Part shown: positions 1 through 4,992 of the stretch, in pieces
Layout of the letters: each line of letters begins with the position of its first letter
Position numbering within the stretch: position 1 is the first letter of the stretch
DNA from: an uncultured Lachnospiraceae bacterium
GTDB taxonomy: Bacteria; Bacillota; Clostridia; Lachnospirales; Lachnospiraceae
Assembly (NCBI GenBank): GCA_910589635.1
Contig: CAJUTD010000124.1
Span: 1 to 5,916, forward strand
Direction of reading: 5' to 3'
Length of the DNA: 5,916 bases
Notes under the pieces: model-generated
The model's input: only the letters and a program-made list of their open reading frames with translations
Databases searched by the model: none
What the model was told of the DNA's origin: nothing
Program-made: the position numbers and the translations under genes

Positions 1-1121
1 TCTTTGTCAGCGTAGTGTGAGAGTTTTACAATATCTTCTTCCTGAATTTCAGGAATAGTATTTCCGATATTAAATCGTTTTTTCATTTTGTTTATTGCAG
101 AAATAAAATCAGCCGCTGCGACATCATAGGGGGTGTCTTTGTCTGCAATGCGTGCTTCCACAGCCAAACGATATAATTTTTTATGGATGCTTTTGCCGTA
201 AGATTCTAGGACAAACGGAAGGAGGATAGCATTTGCCAGACCGTGGGGTACATTGTATTGTCCTCCGAGGGAATGGGCAACTGCATGGACATACCCTACA
301 TAAGATTTTGTAAAGGCACACCCTGCGTAGAAAGATGCTTTGAGCATATTGCGCCTGGCATCTATGTCGCTGCCGTTCTCATATGCCGTGTCCAGATTCT
401 CGAAAATGAGTTTTACAGCCATCAAGGCGTCTTTTCTTGTTCCATGAGTGGTAGAATTGCCGATATATGCTTCTACGGCATGGGTGAGGGCGTCCATTCC
501 AGTTGTCGCAGTGATGAATGGCGGAAGGCTTACGGTAACCTTGGGATCTAATACGGCGTATCTGGGAATTAGCGGAAAATCGTTTATAGCATATTTATGT
601 CTTGTCTTTGCATCTGTAATTACTGCTGCTAAGGTAGTTTCGCTTCCGGTTCCGGCAGTTGTGGGGATCGCAATCAACAAAGGCAGTTTCTTATGTACTT
701 TTAAAATGCCTTTCATTTTAGAAAGGGATTGTTTTGGTTTGGCAATCTTGGCGCCGACCGCTTTGGCGCAATCCATGCTGGAACCGCCGCCAAACCCGAT
801 AATGGCATCACATTCCTCAGAAATGTACAGATTTACGGCTTCATCTACATTGACAGTAGTGGGATTGGCAACTGTCTTATCGTAAATGACATATTTCATG
901 CCATTTTCTGAAAGAGCGCGTTCCAGCCGTGCGGTGATGCCGAGTTTGCGGACGCCCGAATCTGTGATAATTAAAACGCTGTTGCTTTTATGTTTTCTGA
1001 GGGTATCAGGGATTCCCTTTACGCTTCGGATAATCCTTGGCTTCCGGTATGGAAGAAAGGGAATGGCAATTTTAAAGGCAGTCTGAAATGTTCTGCAATA
1101 GAGTTTCTTTAATTTATTCAT
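1..1121 (-). CDS. Iron-containing alcohol dehydrogenase (3' end outside window)
   Basis: Class III (iron-dependent) alcohol dehydrogenase, expected to interconvert an alcohol and an aldehyde or ketone with NAD(P)H in the cytoplasm. The frame is open from the ATG at 1121 to the left edge (373 codons); the family is usually about 380-400 residues, so only a short C-terminal piece is missing. Visible motifs: the nucleotide-binding GGGSSMD at residues 111-117, TTAGTGSE at 154-161, GMDALTHAVEAY at 208-219, and VHAVAHSLGG followed by PHG at 278-294. The four expected iron ligands are all present: Asp210, His214, His279 and His293. The N-terminal 30 residues are basic and hydrophobic, an extension seen in clostridial members. 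An AAAGGA ribosome binding site lies about 10 nt upstream, and the start lies inside the 3' end of the marR-like gene, so translation is probably coupled and controlled by that regulator. The substrate cannot be told from sequence; butanol-, propanediol- and glycerol-dehydrogenase-like roles are all possible. Confidence 0.95.
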   Translation of the reverse strand, partial: MNKLKKLYCRTFQTAFKIAIPFLPYRKPRIIRSVKGIPDTLRKHKSNSVLIITDSGVRKLGITARLERALSENGMKYVIYDKTVANPTTVNVDEAVNLYISEECDAIIGFGGGSSMDCAKAVGAKIAKPKQSLSKMKGILKVHKKLPLLIAIPTTAGTGSETTLAAVITDAKTRHKYAINDFPLIPRYAVLDPKVTVSLPPFITATTGMDALTHAVEAYIGNSTTHGTRKDALMAVKLIFENLDTAYENGSDIDARRNMLKASFYAGCAFTKSYVGYVHAVAHSLGGQYNVPHGLANAILLPFVLESYGKSIHKKLYRLAVEARIADKDTPYDVAAADFISAINKMKKRFNIGNTIPEIQEEDIVKLSHYADK

Positions 1122-1623
1122 TTGTGGTGATTCCTTTCTTGTTTTTGGGATTTGCGTGTAAAATGCTTTGTTCAAAATCTGCTGATTCTGTGCATAATTG
1201 TTTAAGGTTATCGGAAATCAGGAACAATACGCGGTAAAATGTTTCACGCTCTGTCTCCGTAATGCCGGCTCCACCTTTTTCTGTGGCGTGCAATATCATG
1301 TCGTTGACCGTCTTGGCATACGTTTGTCCTTTTGGCGTCAACAGAGCCTTTGCGCGGTATTTTTTGTCATTTGCTGATTCATAGCAGATAAAGCCGCCAT
1401 GTTCGAGGTCTGATAATATTCTCGAAATGCCGGCCTTGTCTTCTTTACACATCTCGCATAAAGCCGCCGCTGTCAGTCCATCAGGATGTCCGGATAAATG
1501 ATAAATGCACATGACATGGGTTCCTTTTAATCCGATTTCGCTCATTTGCTGCTTTTTGATGCGCTGGATGCTCTTGTAAATTTGTGAAATCCCAATTGTT
1601 AGTTTTTCAAATCGATCAATCAT
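1114..1623 (-). CDS. MarR-family transcriptional regulator
   Basis: Winged helix-turn-helix regulator of 169 residues, a typical MarR length. An N-terminal helix with an IYKSIQRIKKQQM stretch (residues 15-27) is followed by the DNA-binding part: LTAAALCEMCKEDKAGISRILSDLE (about 50-74, helix-turn-helix), then a wing around YESANDKKYRAKALLTPKG (81-99). The C-terminal helices (about 120-150) would form the dimer interface. An in-frame ATG further upstream at 1734 would add 37 residues. I reject it because it lies upstream of the strong promoter for this gene, whose transcript should begin near 1696; the MIDRFEKL start also fits the family better. The Shine-Dalgarno is weak. The gene overlaps the alcohol dehydrogenase start by 8 nt, and its promoter carries two inverted-repeat boxes, which suggests an autoregulated repressor of a two-gene operon. 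Its ligand is unknown. It has cysteines (Cys39, Cys56, Cys59, Cys80, Cys144), so redox sensing is possible but unproven. Confidence 0.93.
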   Translation of the reverse strand: MIDRFEKLTIGISQIYKSIQRIKKQQMSEIGLKGTHVMCIYHLSGHPDGLTAAALCEMCKEDKAGISRILSDLEHGGFICYESANDKKYRAKALLTPKGQTYAKTVNDMILHATEKGGAGITETERETFYRVLFLISDNLKQLCTESADFEQSILHANPKNKKGITTNE

Positions 1624-1673
1624 AGAAGCTTCATTTCTTAAAATAAAAATTGTTCTACTTGTATACACAAAAC

Positions 1674-1689
1674 GTTGATGTGTCAACAA
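1674..1689. promoter_or_regulatory. Operator-like inverted repeat, box 2
   Basis: GTTGA (1674-1678) and TCAAC (1683-1687) form a perfect 5-bp dyad with a 4-nt spacer. The 15-mer TTGATGTGTCAACAA (1675-1689) matches box 1 at 14 of 15 positions in the same orientation, 45 bp away. It lies just downstream of the expected transcription start of the marR-like gene (about +7 to +21), a position suited to a second repressor contact or roadblock. Confidence 0.65.
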
Positions 1690-1702
1690 TAGTGACAAAG
1701 AG

Positions 1703-1731
1703 AATATACCAGATAGAAATTGATTTGTCAA
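1703..1731 (-). promoter_or_regulatory. Promoter of the marR-like/alcohol dehydrogenase operon
   Basis: On the minus strand there is a consensus -35 TTGACA (1731-1726), a 17-nt spacer and a -10 TATATT (1708-1703), with transcription expected to start near 1696. The spacing is optimal and the -35 is perfect. It drives the MarR-type gene whose ATG is at 1623, giving a leader of about 70 nt. The -35 hexamer lies inside an inverted repeat, so a bound regulator would block RNA polymerase. Confidence 0.8.
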
Positions 1732-1738
1732 CAAATCA
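1720..1738. promoter_or_regulatory. Operator-like inverted repeat, box 1
   Basis: TGATTTGT (1721-1728) and ACAAATCA (1731-1738) are perfect 8-bp inverted arms separated by CA. A dyad of this size is typical of MarR dimer binding sites. It covers the -35 hexamer of the minus-strand promoter and the proposed -35 of the plus-strand promoter. The 15-mer at 1720-1734 recurs at 1675-1689 with one mismatch (14 of 15 identical). The identity of the binding protein is inferred from the adjacent gene. Confidence 0.7.
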
Positions 1739-1748
1739 CTGTTATACT
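1720..1748 (+). promoter_or_regulatory. Candidate promoter of the DUF89 gene
   Basis: TTGATT (1720-1725), a 17-nt spacer and TATACT (1743-1748) match 4/6 and 5/6 of the consensus hexamers. The -35 overlaps the same dyad as the opposite-strand promoter. Transcription would start near 1755, about 80 nt before the DUF89 ATG. A second candidate closer to the gene (1781-1809) makes the choice uncertain. Confidence 0.5.
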
Positions 1749-1780
1749 ATTTGATATATAATGCAGATGTTACAGTTTAC

Positions 1781-1809
1781 TTGCAATGACATTGAGGGTG
1801 AATTGTAAT
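1781..1809 (+). promoter_or_regulatory. Alternative candidate promoter of the DUF89 gene
   Basis: TTGCAA (1781-1786), a 17-nt spacer and TGTAAT (1804-1809) would start transcription near 1816, leaving a very short leader that still includes the AAGGAG ribosome binding site at 1820-1825. The -10 matches 5/6 but the -35 is weaker. If this is the true promoter, the DUF89 gene would escape direct control by the operator boxes. Confidence 0.35.
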
Positions 1810-1834
1810 TTAAGTAGACAAGGAGTGGAAATTT

Positions 1835-2710
1835 ATGCATGCGGGATCAATGTGTATTTCATGTATTTTATCTAAAGAAGAAAAGGCAGTCAGGCAATTT
1901 TCGGATGAGGAGAAGAAATCTGAGTATATGCATCGGGTATTGGGAGTTCTATATAAATATGCGCAGACGGAGTCTTCTCCAAGGCTTACGGAACGATTGG
2001 GGCGTTTGTACGAGCAATTTTGGGGAAGAACCCTGGATTATACGAATCAAAAACAGAAGTATAATCAGCTAATGCTTGGTATGGAGAATAAGATTGAGCA
2101 GCAGATACAAGCGGCATCCGATCCTATAAAAGCTTGCATTAAGTATGTTTGTGCGGCAAATTACATAGATTTTTCTGCTGTGGATGATGTAAATGAAAAT
2201 ACACTGGAGGAATTATTAACAAGGGCAACTAGCCAGGAGATTGAGGAAGAGGAATATGTAAGGTTCCGAAAAGATTTGGATGATGCGCATCGGCTTGTTT
2301 ATCTGACAGATAACTGCGGTGAGATTGTGATAGATAAATTGTTTATAAAGCAGATAAAAAAGAAATTTCCCCATTTACAGATGACAGCTATTGTGAGGGG
2401 AGAGGATATTATAAATGATGCGACCATACAGGATGCGAGGGAGGTTGGTCTGACGGAGGTTGTTACATGCATCGGAAATGGCAATGCAGCTCCAGGTACG
2501 ATTGTTGCACAGCTTAGTGAACAGGCGAAAGAGATATTATATAGTGCAGATATCATTATCTCAAAAGGGCAGGGGAATTTCGAGAGTTTGTACGGTGAAA
2601 ACCTTAACCCTTATTACCTGTTCATGTGCAAATGCGAATTATTTGTCAACCGATTTGGTATGAAGCAGTATCAGTCCGTGTTTGTGAGAGAAGCGCGGAT
2701 TGAAATATAA
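1835..2710 (+). CDS. DUF89/ARMT1-like metal-dependent phosphatase
   Basis: A 291-residue protein of the DUF89 (ARMT1-like) family, whose studied members are metal-dependent phosphatases thought to remove damaged or surplus sugar phosphates and related metabolites. Features seen: the N-terminal Cys7-x2-Cys10 pair typical of the prokaryotic subfamily; a helical region to about residue 110 ending in AANYIDF (107-113); the signature LTDNCGE at 157-163, with Asp159 and Asn160 as predicted metal-binding residues; VRGEDIINDAT at 187-197, with Asn194 and Asp195; and ADIIISKGQGNFESL at 238-252. All key motifs are intact, so an active enzyme is expected. The start is supported by AAGGAG at 1820-1825, 9 nt upstream; Met6 is an in-frame alternative without such a site. 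The gene is monocistronic here, divergent from the marR-like operon and convergent with the fructosamine kinase gene. The substrate is unknown. Confidence 0.88.
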   Translation: MHAGSMCISCILSKEEKAVRQFSDEEKKSEYMHRVLGVLYKYAQTESSPRLTERLGRLYEQFWGRTLDYTNQKQKYNQLMLGMENKIEQQIQAASDPIKACIKYVCAANYIDFSAVDDVNENTLEELLTRATSQEIEEEEYVRFRKDLDDAHRLVYLTDNCGEIVIDKLFIKQIKKKFPHLQMTAIVRGEDIINDATIQDAREVGLTEVVTCIGNGNAAPGTIVAQLSEQAKEILYSADIIISKGQGNFESLYGENLNPYYLFMCKCELFVNRFGMKQYQSVFVREARIEI

Positions 2711-2711
2711 T

Positions 2712-2749
2712 TATGATTTTTTATTTTATGAAGCTATAATAGAATCATA
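2712..2749. terminator. Possible weak bidirectional terminator between convergent genes
   Basis: The 34-nt gap between the DUF89 stop and the kinase stop is almost entirely A and T. TATGATT (2712-2718) can pair with AATCATA (2743-2749), with partial inner pairing TTAT/ATAA and T-rich runs on both sides. The position between converging genes suits a shared terminator, but the stem is A/T-rich and imperfect. Confidence 0.3.
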
Positions 2750-3656
2750 CATATTCGTTAATAATGTGTTTAACGGAGGAGAGGTATGCCTGTCCAAATA
2801 AATTCAGATGATTCAAAAGGTGGTAAAGGTTATATAAATTACGCCGTCGGTGGTAGCCTGGCTGCATAGGGGCTGCTTCGCAGTAAGCGTCATAAAAGGA
2901 AGGTGAAAATCCGCCAAAGAGTTCAGTCATGGCAATATCGGCTTCGGCGTGCCCGACATAAACTGCAGGATCAATCAGCCATGCCTTGCCATCTGTTCCA
3001 GTTATAAAATTGCCGGACCACAAATCACCATGCAGGAGAGAGGGATACTCTGGCTCCGTTAGGAATGTGTCAAGATTGTCCAAGAGTTTGGTGATTTTTG
3101 TCAAATCGGTAATGTCAAAATAATTGGAGGCGGCCTCGAACTGTGGACGCAAGCGGCAGTCACGGAAAAATGCGATCCAGCTTTGCTGCTGGGTGTTAAT
3201 CTGCTTTGCGGCGCCAATAAAATTATCCTGAATAAAGCCATATTTCCCTTGAGGGGTAAAATCAGCGGTAGAAGCCTGGTGCATGGCGGCAAGTTGTCTG
3301 GCGAATGTTTCCCAATAGGTAGAAATACTATTTTTCGCATCAATGTATTCCAATAACAAAAAAGAACGCCCATCCATATTTTTATCTGTCCCACTGCACA
3401 GCACTTGCGGTGTTCCAATTGTTTTGGTTTGTGCGATGGCATGCAGCCCAACCGCTTCAGTAGCAAAAAAAGTATCGTTTTCTCTTGTATTTGCTTTCAT
3501 GAACACACGTGAACCGTTCGTCAGCGTCAGAACGAAAGCCTCATTGATGTCGCCGCCGGAAACTCTGTCAGAACGTGCAACTTTTGCATTGCTGCCAAAG
3601 AATGTACTTAGTGCGTCTTGTATGCAAGTAAAATACGGTGGTAAAGTAAAAGCCAA
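2745..3656 (-). CDS. Fructosamine kinase family protein
   Basis: A 303-residue member of the fructosamine/ketosamine-3-kinase family, protein-kinase-like enzymes that phosphorylate sugar amines formed by glycation so that they break down and free the amine. Features seen: P-loop-like VSGGDINEAF at 32-41; a Lys in the VFMKA strand (Lys54); GFIQDNFIGAAKQ at 140-152, typical of the family; the catalytic loop LLHGDLWSGN at 207-216 (Asp211, Asn216); LIDPAVYVGHAEADIAM at 227-243, with Asp229 as the metal-binding aspartate; and the C-terminal NLYNLYHLLNHLNLFG at 273-288. The length is normal and nothing is missing. The start is TTG: an in-frame TAA directly precedes it, and AAAGGAG (3674-3668 on the minus strand) lies 11 nt upstream. 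The gene is monocistronic, convergent with the DUF89 gene and divergent from the C39-like gene. Its physiological substrate (protein-bound or free fructosamine) is not decidable here. Confidence 0.92.
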   Translation of the reverse strand: MAFTLPPYFTCIQDALSTFFGSNAKVARSDRVSGGDINEAFVLTLTNGSRVFMKANTRENDTFFATEAVGLHAIAQTKTIGTPQVLCSGTDKNMDGRSFLLLEYIDAKNSISTYWETFARQLAAMHQASTADFTPQGKYGFIQDNFIGAAKQINTQQQSWIAFFRDCRLRPQFEAASNYFDITDLTKITKLLDNLDTFLTEPEYPSLLHGDLWSGNFITGTDGKAWLIDPAVYVGHAEADIAMTELFGGFSPSFYDAYCEAAPMQPGYHRRRNLYNLYHLLNHLNLFGQAYLSSVKHIINEYV

Positions 3657-3697
3657 TTACGGTCACACTCCTTTCATAATAATGATTTAAGATATGC

Positions 3698-3703
3698 ATT
3701 ATA
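3698..3703 (-). promoter_or_regulatory. Possible -10 element for the fructosamine kinase gene
   Basis: The minus strand carries a perfect TATAAT here, about 45 nt upstream of the TTG start. No good -35 hexamer lies at 16-18 nt; the nearest candidate, TTGCTT, is 20 nt away. The call is therefore weak. The rest of 3704-3789 is AT-rich and I see nothing else in it. Confidence 0.3.
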
Positions 3704-3789
3704 ATAAGCCAATGTTTTGCGGAAAGCAAGAGTTCTGGTATATATAATGGAAACTTAACACCTATTATCTTATGGGTTCAAAATATATC

Positions 3790-3818
3790 TACAAATCATA
3801 AGTTGGGTGTGGTATAAT
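3790..3818 (+). promoter_or_regulatory. Extended -10 promoter ahead of the repeat leader
   Basis: TGGTATAAT (3810-3818) is a perfect extended -10 (TG-n-TATAAT). The -35 region (TACAAA, 3790-3795) is poor, as extended -10 promoters tolerate. It points toward the C39-like gene, giving a leader of roughly 220 nt. The expected start near 3825 falls inside the first hairpin of the repeat array, so that first stem may not form complete in the RNA. Confidence 0.5.
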
Positions 3819-3820
3819 TT

Positions 3821-3876
3821 GACCCGGCGAAGCCGGGAGGATGCCTTAGGTCTCTTAGAAAAGCCAAAGAAGTAAA
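3821..3876 (+). repeat. Repeat unit A, copy 1 (56 bp)
   Basis: These 56 bases recur exactly at 3970-4025, an offset of 149 bp. The unit opens with CCCGGC-GAA-GCCGGG (3823-3837), a perfect 6-bp stem with a GAA loop, followed by AGGATG, CCTTAGGTC (3844-3852) and an A-rich tail ending in AAGTAAA. CCTTAGGTC can pair with GACCTAAGG at 3878-3886 just after the unit. Alternatively ATGCCTTAGGTC can pair with GACCTAA plus GGCAT (3878-3884 and 3891-3895) around a 6-nt bulge. Confidence 0.9.
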
Positions 3877-3900
3877 AGACCTAAGGAATTGGCATGAGGA

Positions 3901-3959
3901 GGGACCCACGAAGTGGGAGGAGCCCTGATGCCTCTAACCGTCTCCGGGAAGTAAACTGA
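3901..3959 (+). repeat. Diverged middle copy of the repeat unit
   Basis: The same architecture with a different sequence: GGGACCC at the start, hairpin CCCAC-GAA-GTGGG (3905-3917), then GGAGGA, a GATGCCT segment, and the shared tail GAAGTAAACTGA. The stem differs from the other copies on both arms, GGC/GCC becoming AC/GT, so pairing is kept while sequence and stem length change. This covariation argues for selection on a folded RNA or DNA structure. Confidence 0.75.
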
Positions 3960-3969
3960 CCTAAGGAGG

Positions 3970-4025
3970 GACCCGGCGAAGCCGGGAGGATGCCTTAGGT
4001 CTCTTAGAAAAGCCAAAGAAGTAAA
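3970..4025 (+). repeat. Repeat unit A, copy 2 (56 bp)
   Basis: Exact copy of 3821-3876. Here the preceding GACCTAAGG (3958-3966) pairs with the unit's CCTTAGGTC (3993-4001) and encloses the CCCGGC-GAA-GCCGGG hairpin (3972-3986), giving a two-tier stem with an internal loop of AGGGA opposite AGGATG. The unit ends 20 nt before the ATG of the C39-like gene. Confidence 0.9.
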
Positions 4026-4045
4026 CTGAATCAGGGAGGAACGAA

Positions 4046-4906
4046 ATGATAAAAAGATGTCTGTCTGCAATGTGTGTGCTTGTCCTATTGCTGGCATTGC
4101 TCAATATGGCAGAGATAGACTGGAATTCAAGGAGAGATGTGCAAACAGAGGAGGAAGACATAGCCGCAAATACCAATGAACGTCATCTCTATTTTGGTTC
4201 AGACGGCTATCTTGGCAAGGTTTTATCTGAAAATGATAAGCAGATTTTACTCGCAGCTTTTGAAATGCGGGAAGAGGATATCTACACATTTCTCCAGGGG
4301 CCAAAGTCTTGGTCAGAAGGTATTTCCTGGTCGGGAGAATGGGCAACTTTTGATATAAATGGAAACCCTTTTGGCGGATTCGGCTGTGGTCTTTGTTGTC
4401 TGGCAAATATTTATAATACGCTGACAAGGTATGAAGTTTCACCTTGGGATATGTGTGAATATGCCATGACTGTCACGGATTATGGACCTACAGGGGAGTC
4501 AGGCGCTATTGACTGGGTATATATGAAAAAGACATTGGAGCGCTGTGGATTTACTTGTGGCCTCTACCGCAAACCAGGTTCCTATAAAGAATTTCGCAAG
4601 CAGATGCGAGAGATGAAATCTTCCATCGTGCTTATCAGCAGTGCAGAAGATGATACTTACTGGCAAGATACGCCTGGGCATTATGTTAATATTTGGATGT
4701 ATCAGGATAAGGATGAGACAGTTTTTTTGGCTGAACCGGGAAATCCTGATAATAACAGAAGCCGAGTTCCCCTACGCTATATCTATGATGCATTGAAAAC
4801 AATCAGCAAATACCAGTATCTTACAGTAGAAGATTATTTGGAAGGAAGGAATCAATGGAAAGCGGATGGCATTAATGAAATATGGAATGAGCCGGTAGTC
4901 CCGTAA
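4046..4906 (+). CDS. Exported C39-like cysteine peptidase-type protein
   Basis: A 286-residue protein with an N-terminal signal or anchor: MIKR, then a hydrophobic stretch to about residue 22. No lipobox or clear cleavage site is visible. After a charged linker (about 25-45), residues 100-255 resemble the Peptidase_C39-like papain fold: FGCGLCCLAN at 112-121 with Cys114 as the predicted nucleophile, TGESGAIDW at 149-157, PGHYVNIW at 210-217 with His212, and LAEPGNPDNN at 228-237, where the third catalytic residue would be expected. The usual GCGP is GCGL with extra cysteines (Cys117, Cys118), so activity is plausible rather than certain. The product is expected outside the membrane. GGAGG at 4035-4039, 6 nt before the ATG, supports the start. 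The gene follows the structured repeat leader; the next gene downstream, ilvN, appears functionally unrelated. No ABC transporter or peptide substrate lies nearby, so a bacteriocin-processing role is not supported. Confidence 0.75.
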   Translation: MIKRCLSAMCVLVLLLALLNMAEIDWNSRRDVQTEEEDIAANTNERHLYFGSDGYLGKVLSENDKQILLAAFEMREEDIYTFLQGPKSWSEGISWSGEWATFDINGNPFGGFGCGLCCLANIYNTLTRYEVSPWDMCEYAMTVTDYGPTGESGAIDWVYMKKTLERCGFTCGLYRKPGSYKEFRKQMREMKSSIVLISSAEDDTYWQDTPGHYVNIWMYQDKDETVFLAEPGNPDNNRSRVPLRYIYDALKTISKYQYLTVEDYLEGRNQWKADGINEIWNEPVVP

Positions 4907-4924
4907 AAAGATAACAGGGAACTA

Positions 4925-4952
4925 TTGACAAAATGAGGGAATATGCTAAACT
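4925..4952 (+). promoter_or_regulatory. Candidate promoter of ilvN-ilvC
   Basis: A perfect -35 TTGACA (4925-4930), a 16-nt spacer and TAAACT (4947-4952, 4/6) lie in the 86-nt gap before ilvN, with a predicted start near 4959. No T-box, attenuator or long leader fits between this promoter and the gene. An imperfect hairpin (TAGTCCC 4896-4902 with GGGAACTA 4917-4924) just upstream lacks a T-run, so read-through from the C39-like gene is also possible. Confidence 0.5.
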
Positions 4953-4992
4953 TATTAGTGGCGTGAAGAAGTAGAAAAGGAAGGTTTTGCAC

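Larger units (their letters stand above)
3821..4045 (+). other. Structured repeat leader upstream of the C39-like gene (class unknown)
   Basis: Three hairpin units fill this region and run directly into the GGGAGGA ribosome binding site (4034-4040) of the next gene. Besides the local hairpins there are two copies each of CCTTAGGTC and GACCTAAGG, which can pair in alternative combinations. CCCTGAT (3923-3929) can pair with ATCAGGG (4030-4036), which would cover part of the Shine-Dalgarno and close a 114-nt domain. No T-run follows any stem, so these are not intrinsic terminators. I do not recognise a known riboswitch, T-box or CRISPR pattern. It could be a cis-acting regulatory leader, or a mobile or dispersed intergenic repeat that happens to lie here. 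Confidence 0.6.

Noticed and set aside
243..1086. Several plus-strand open frames of 60-145 codons across the left end
   Set aside because: They lie antisense to the intact iron alcohol dehydrogenase, show no family features and lack supporting ribosome binding sites.
1624..1734. N-terminal extension of the MarR-like protein from an upstream ATG (37 extra residues)
   Set aside because: This stretch holds the promoter and operator boxes of the gene itself; the predicted transcript begins near 1696, downstream of that ATG.
3791..3798. ACAAATCA, identical to one arm of the MarR-type operator, upstream of the repeat leader
   Set aside because: A single AT-rich 8-mer without its partner arm; expected by chance in DNA of this composition.
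3818..3925. Plus-strand frame through repeat copy 1 (starts FDPAKPGGCLRSLRKAKEV, stop TGA)
   Set aside because: Open for about 35 codons but has no ATG, GTG or TTG start and is preceded by an in-frame TAA; a possible remnant or chance frame.
3821..4025. CRISPR array or intrinsic terminators
   Set aside because: Only three unequal units without regular spacers, no cas genes nearby, and the strong stems are followed by AGGA rather than a T-run.
3855..4176. Minus-strand open frames of 71-80 codons across the repeat array
   Set aside because: They read through the hairpin repeats and the signal-peptide region of the C39-like gene; no recognisable domain and no ribosome binding site.
4931..4992. 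T-box or amino-acid attenuator ahead of ilvN
   Set aside because: The leader from the candidate promoter is only about 35 nt, with no specifier structure, AGGGTGGNACCGCG-like motif or terminator.
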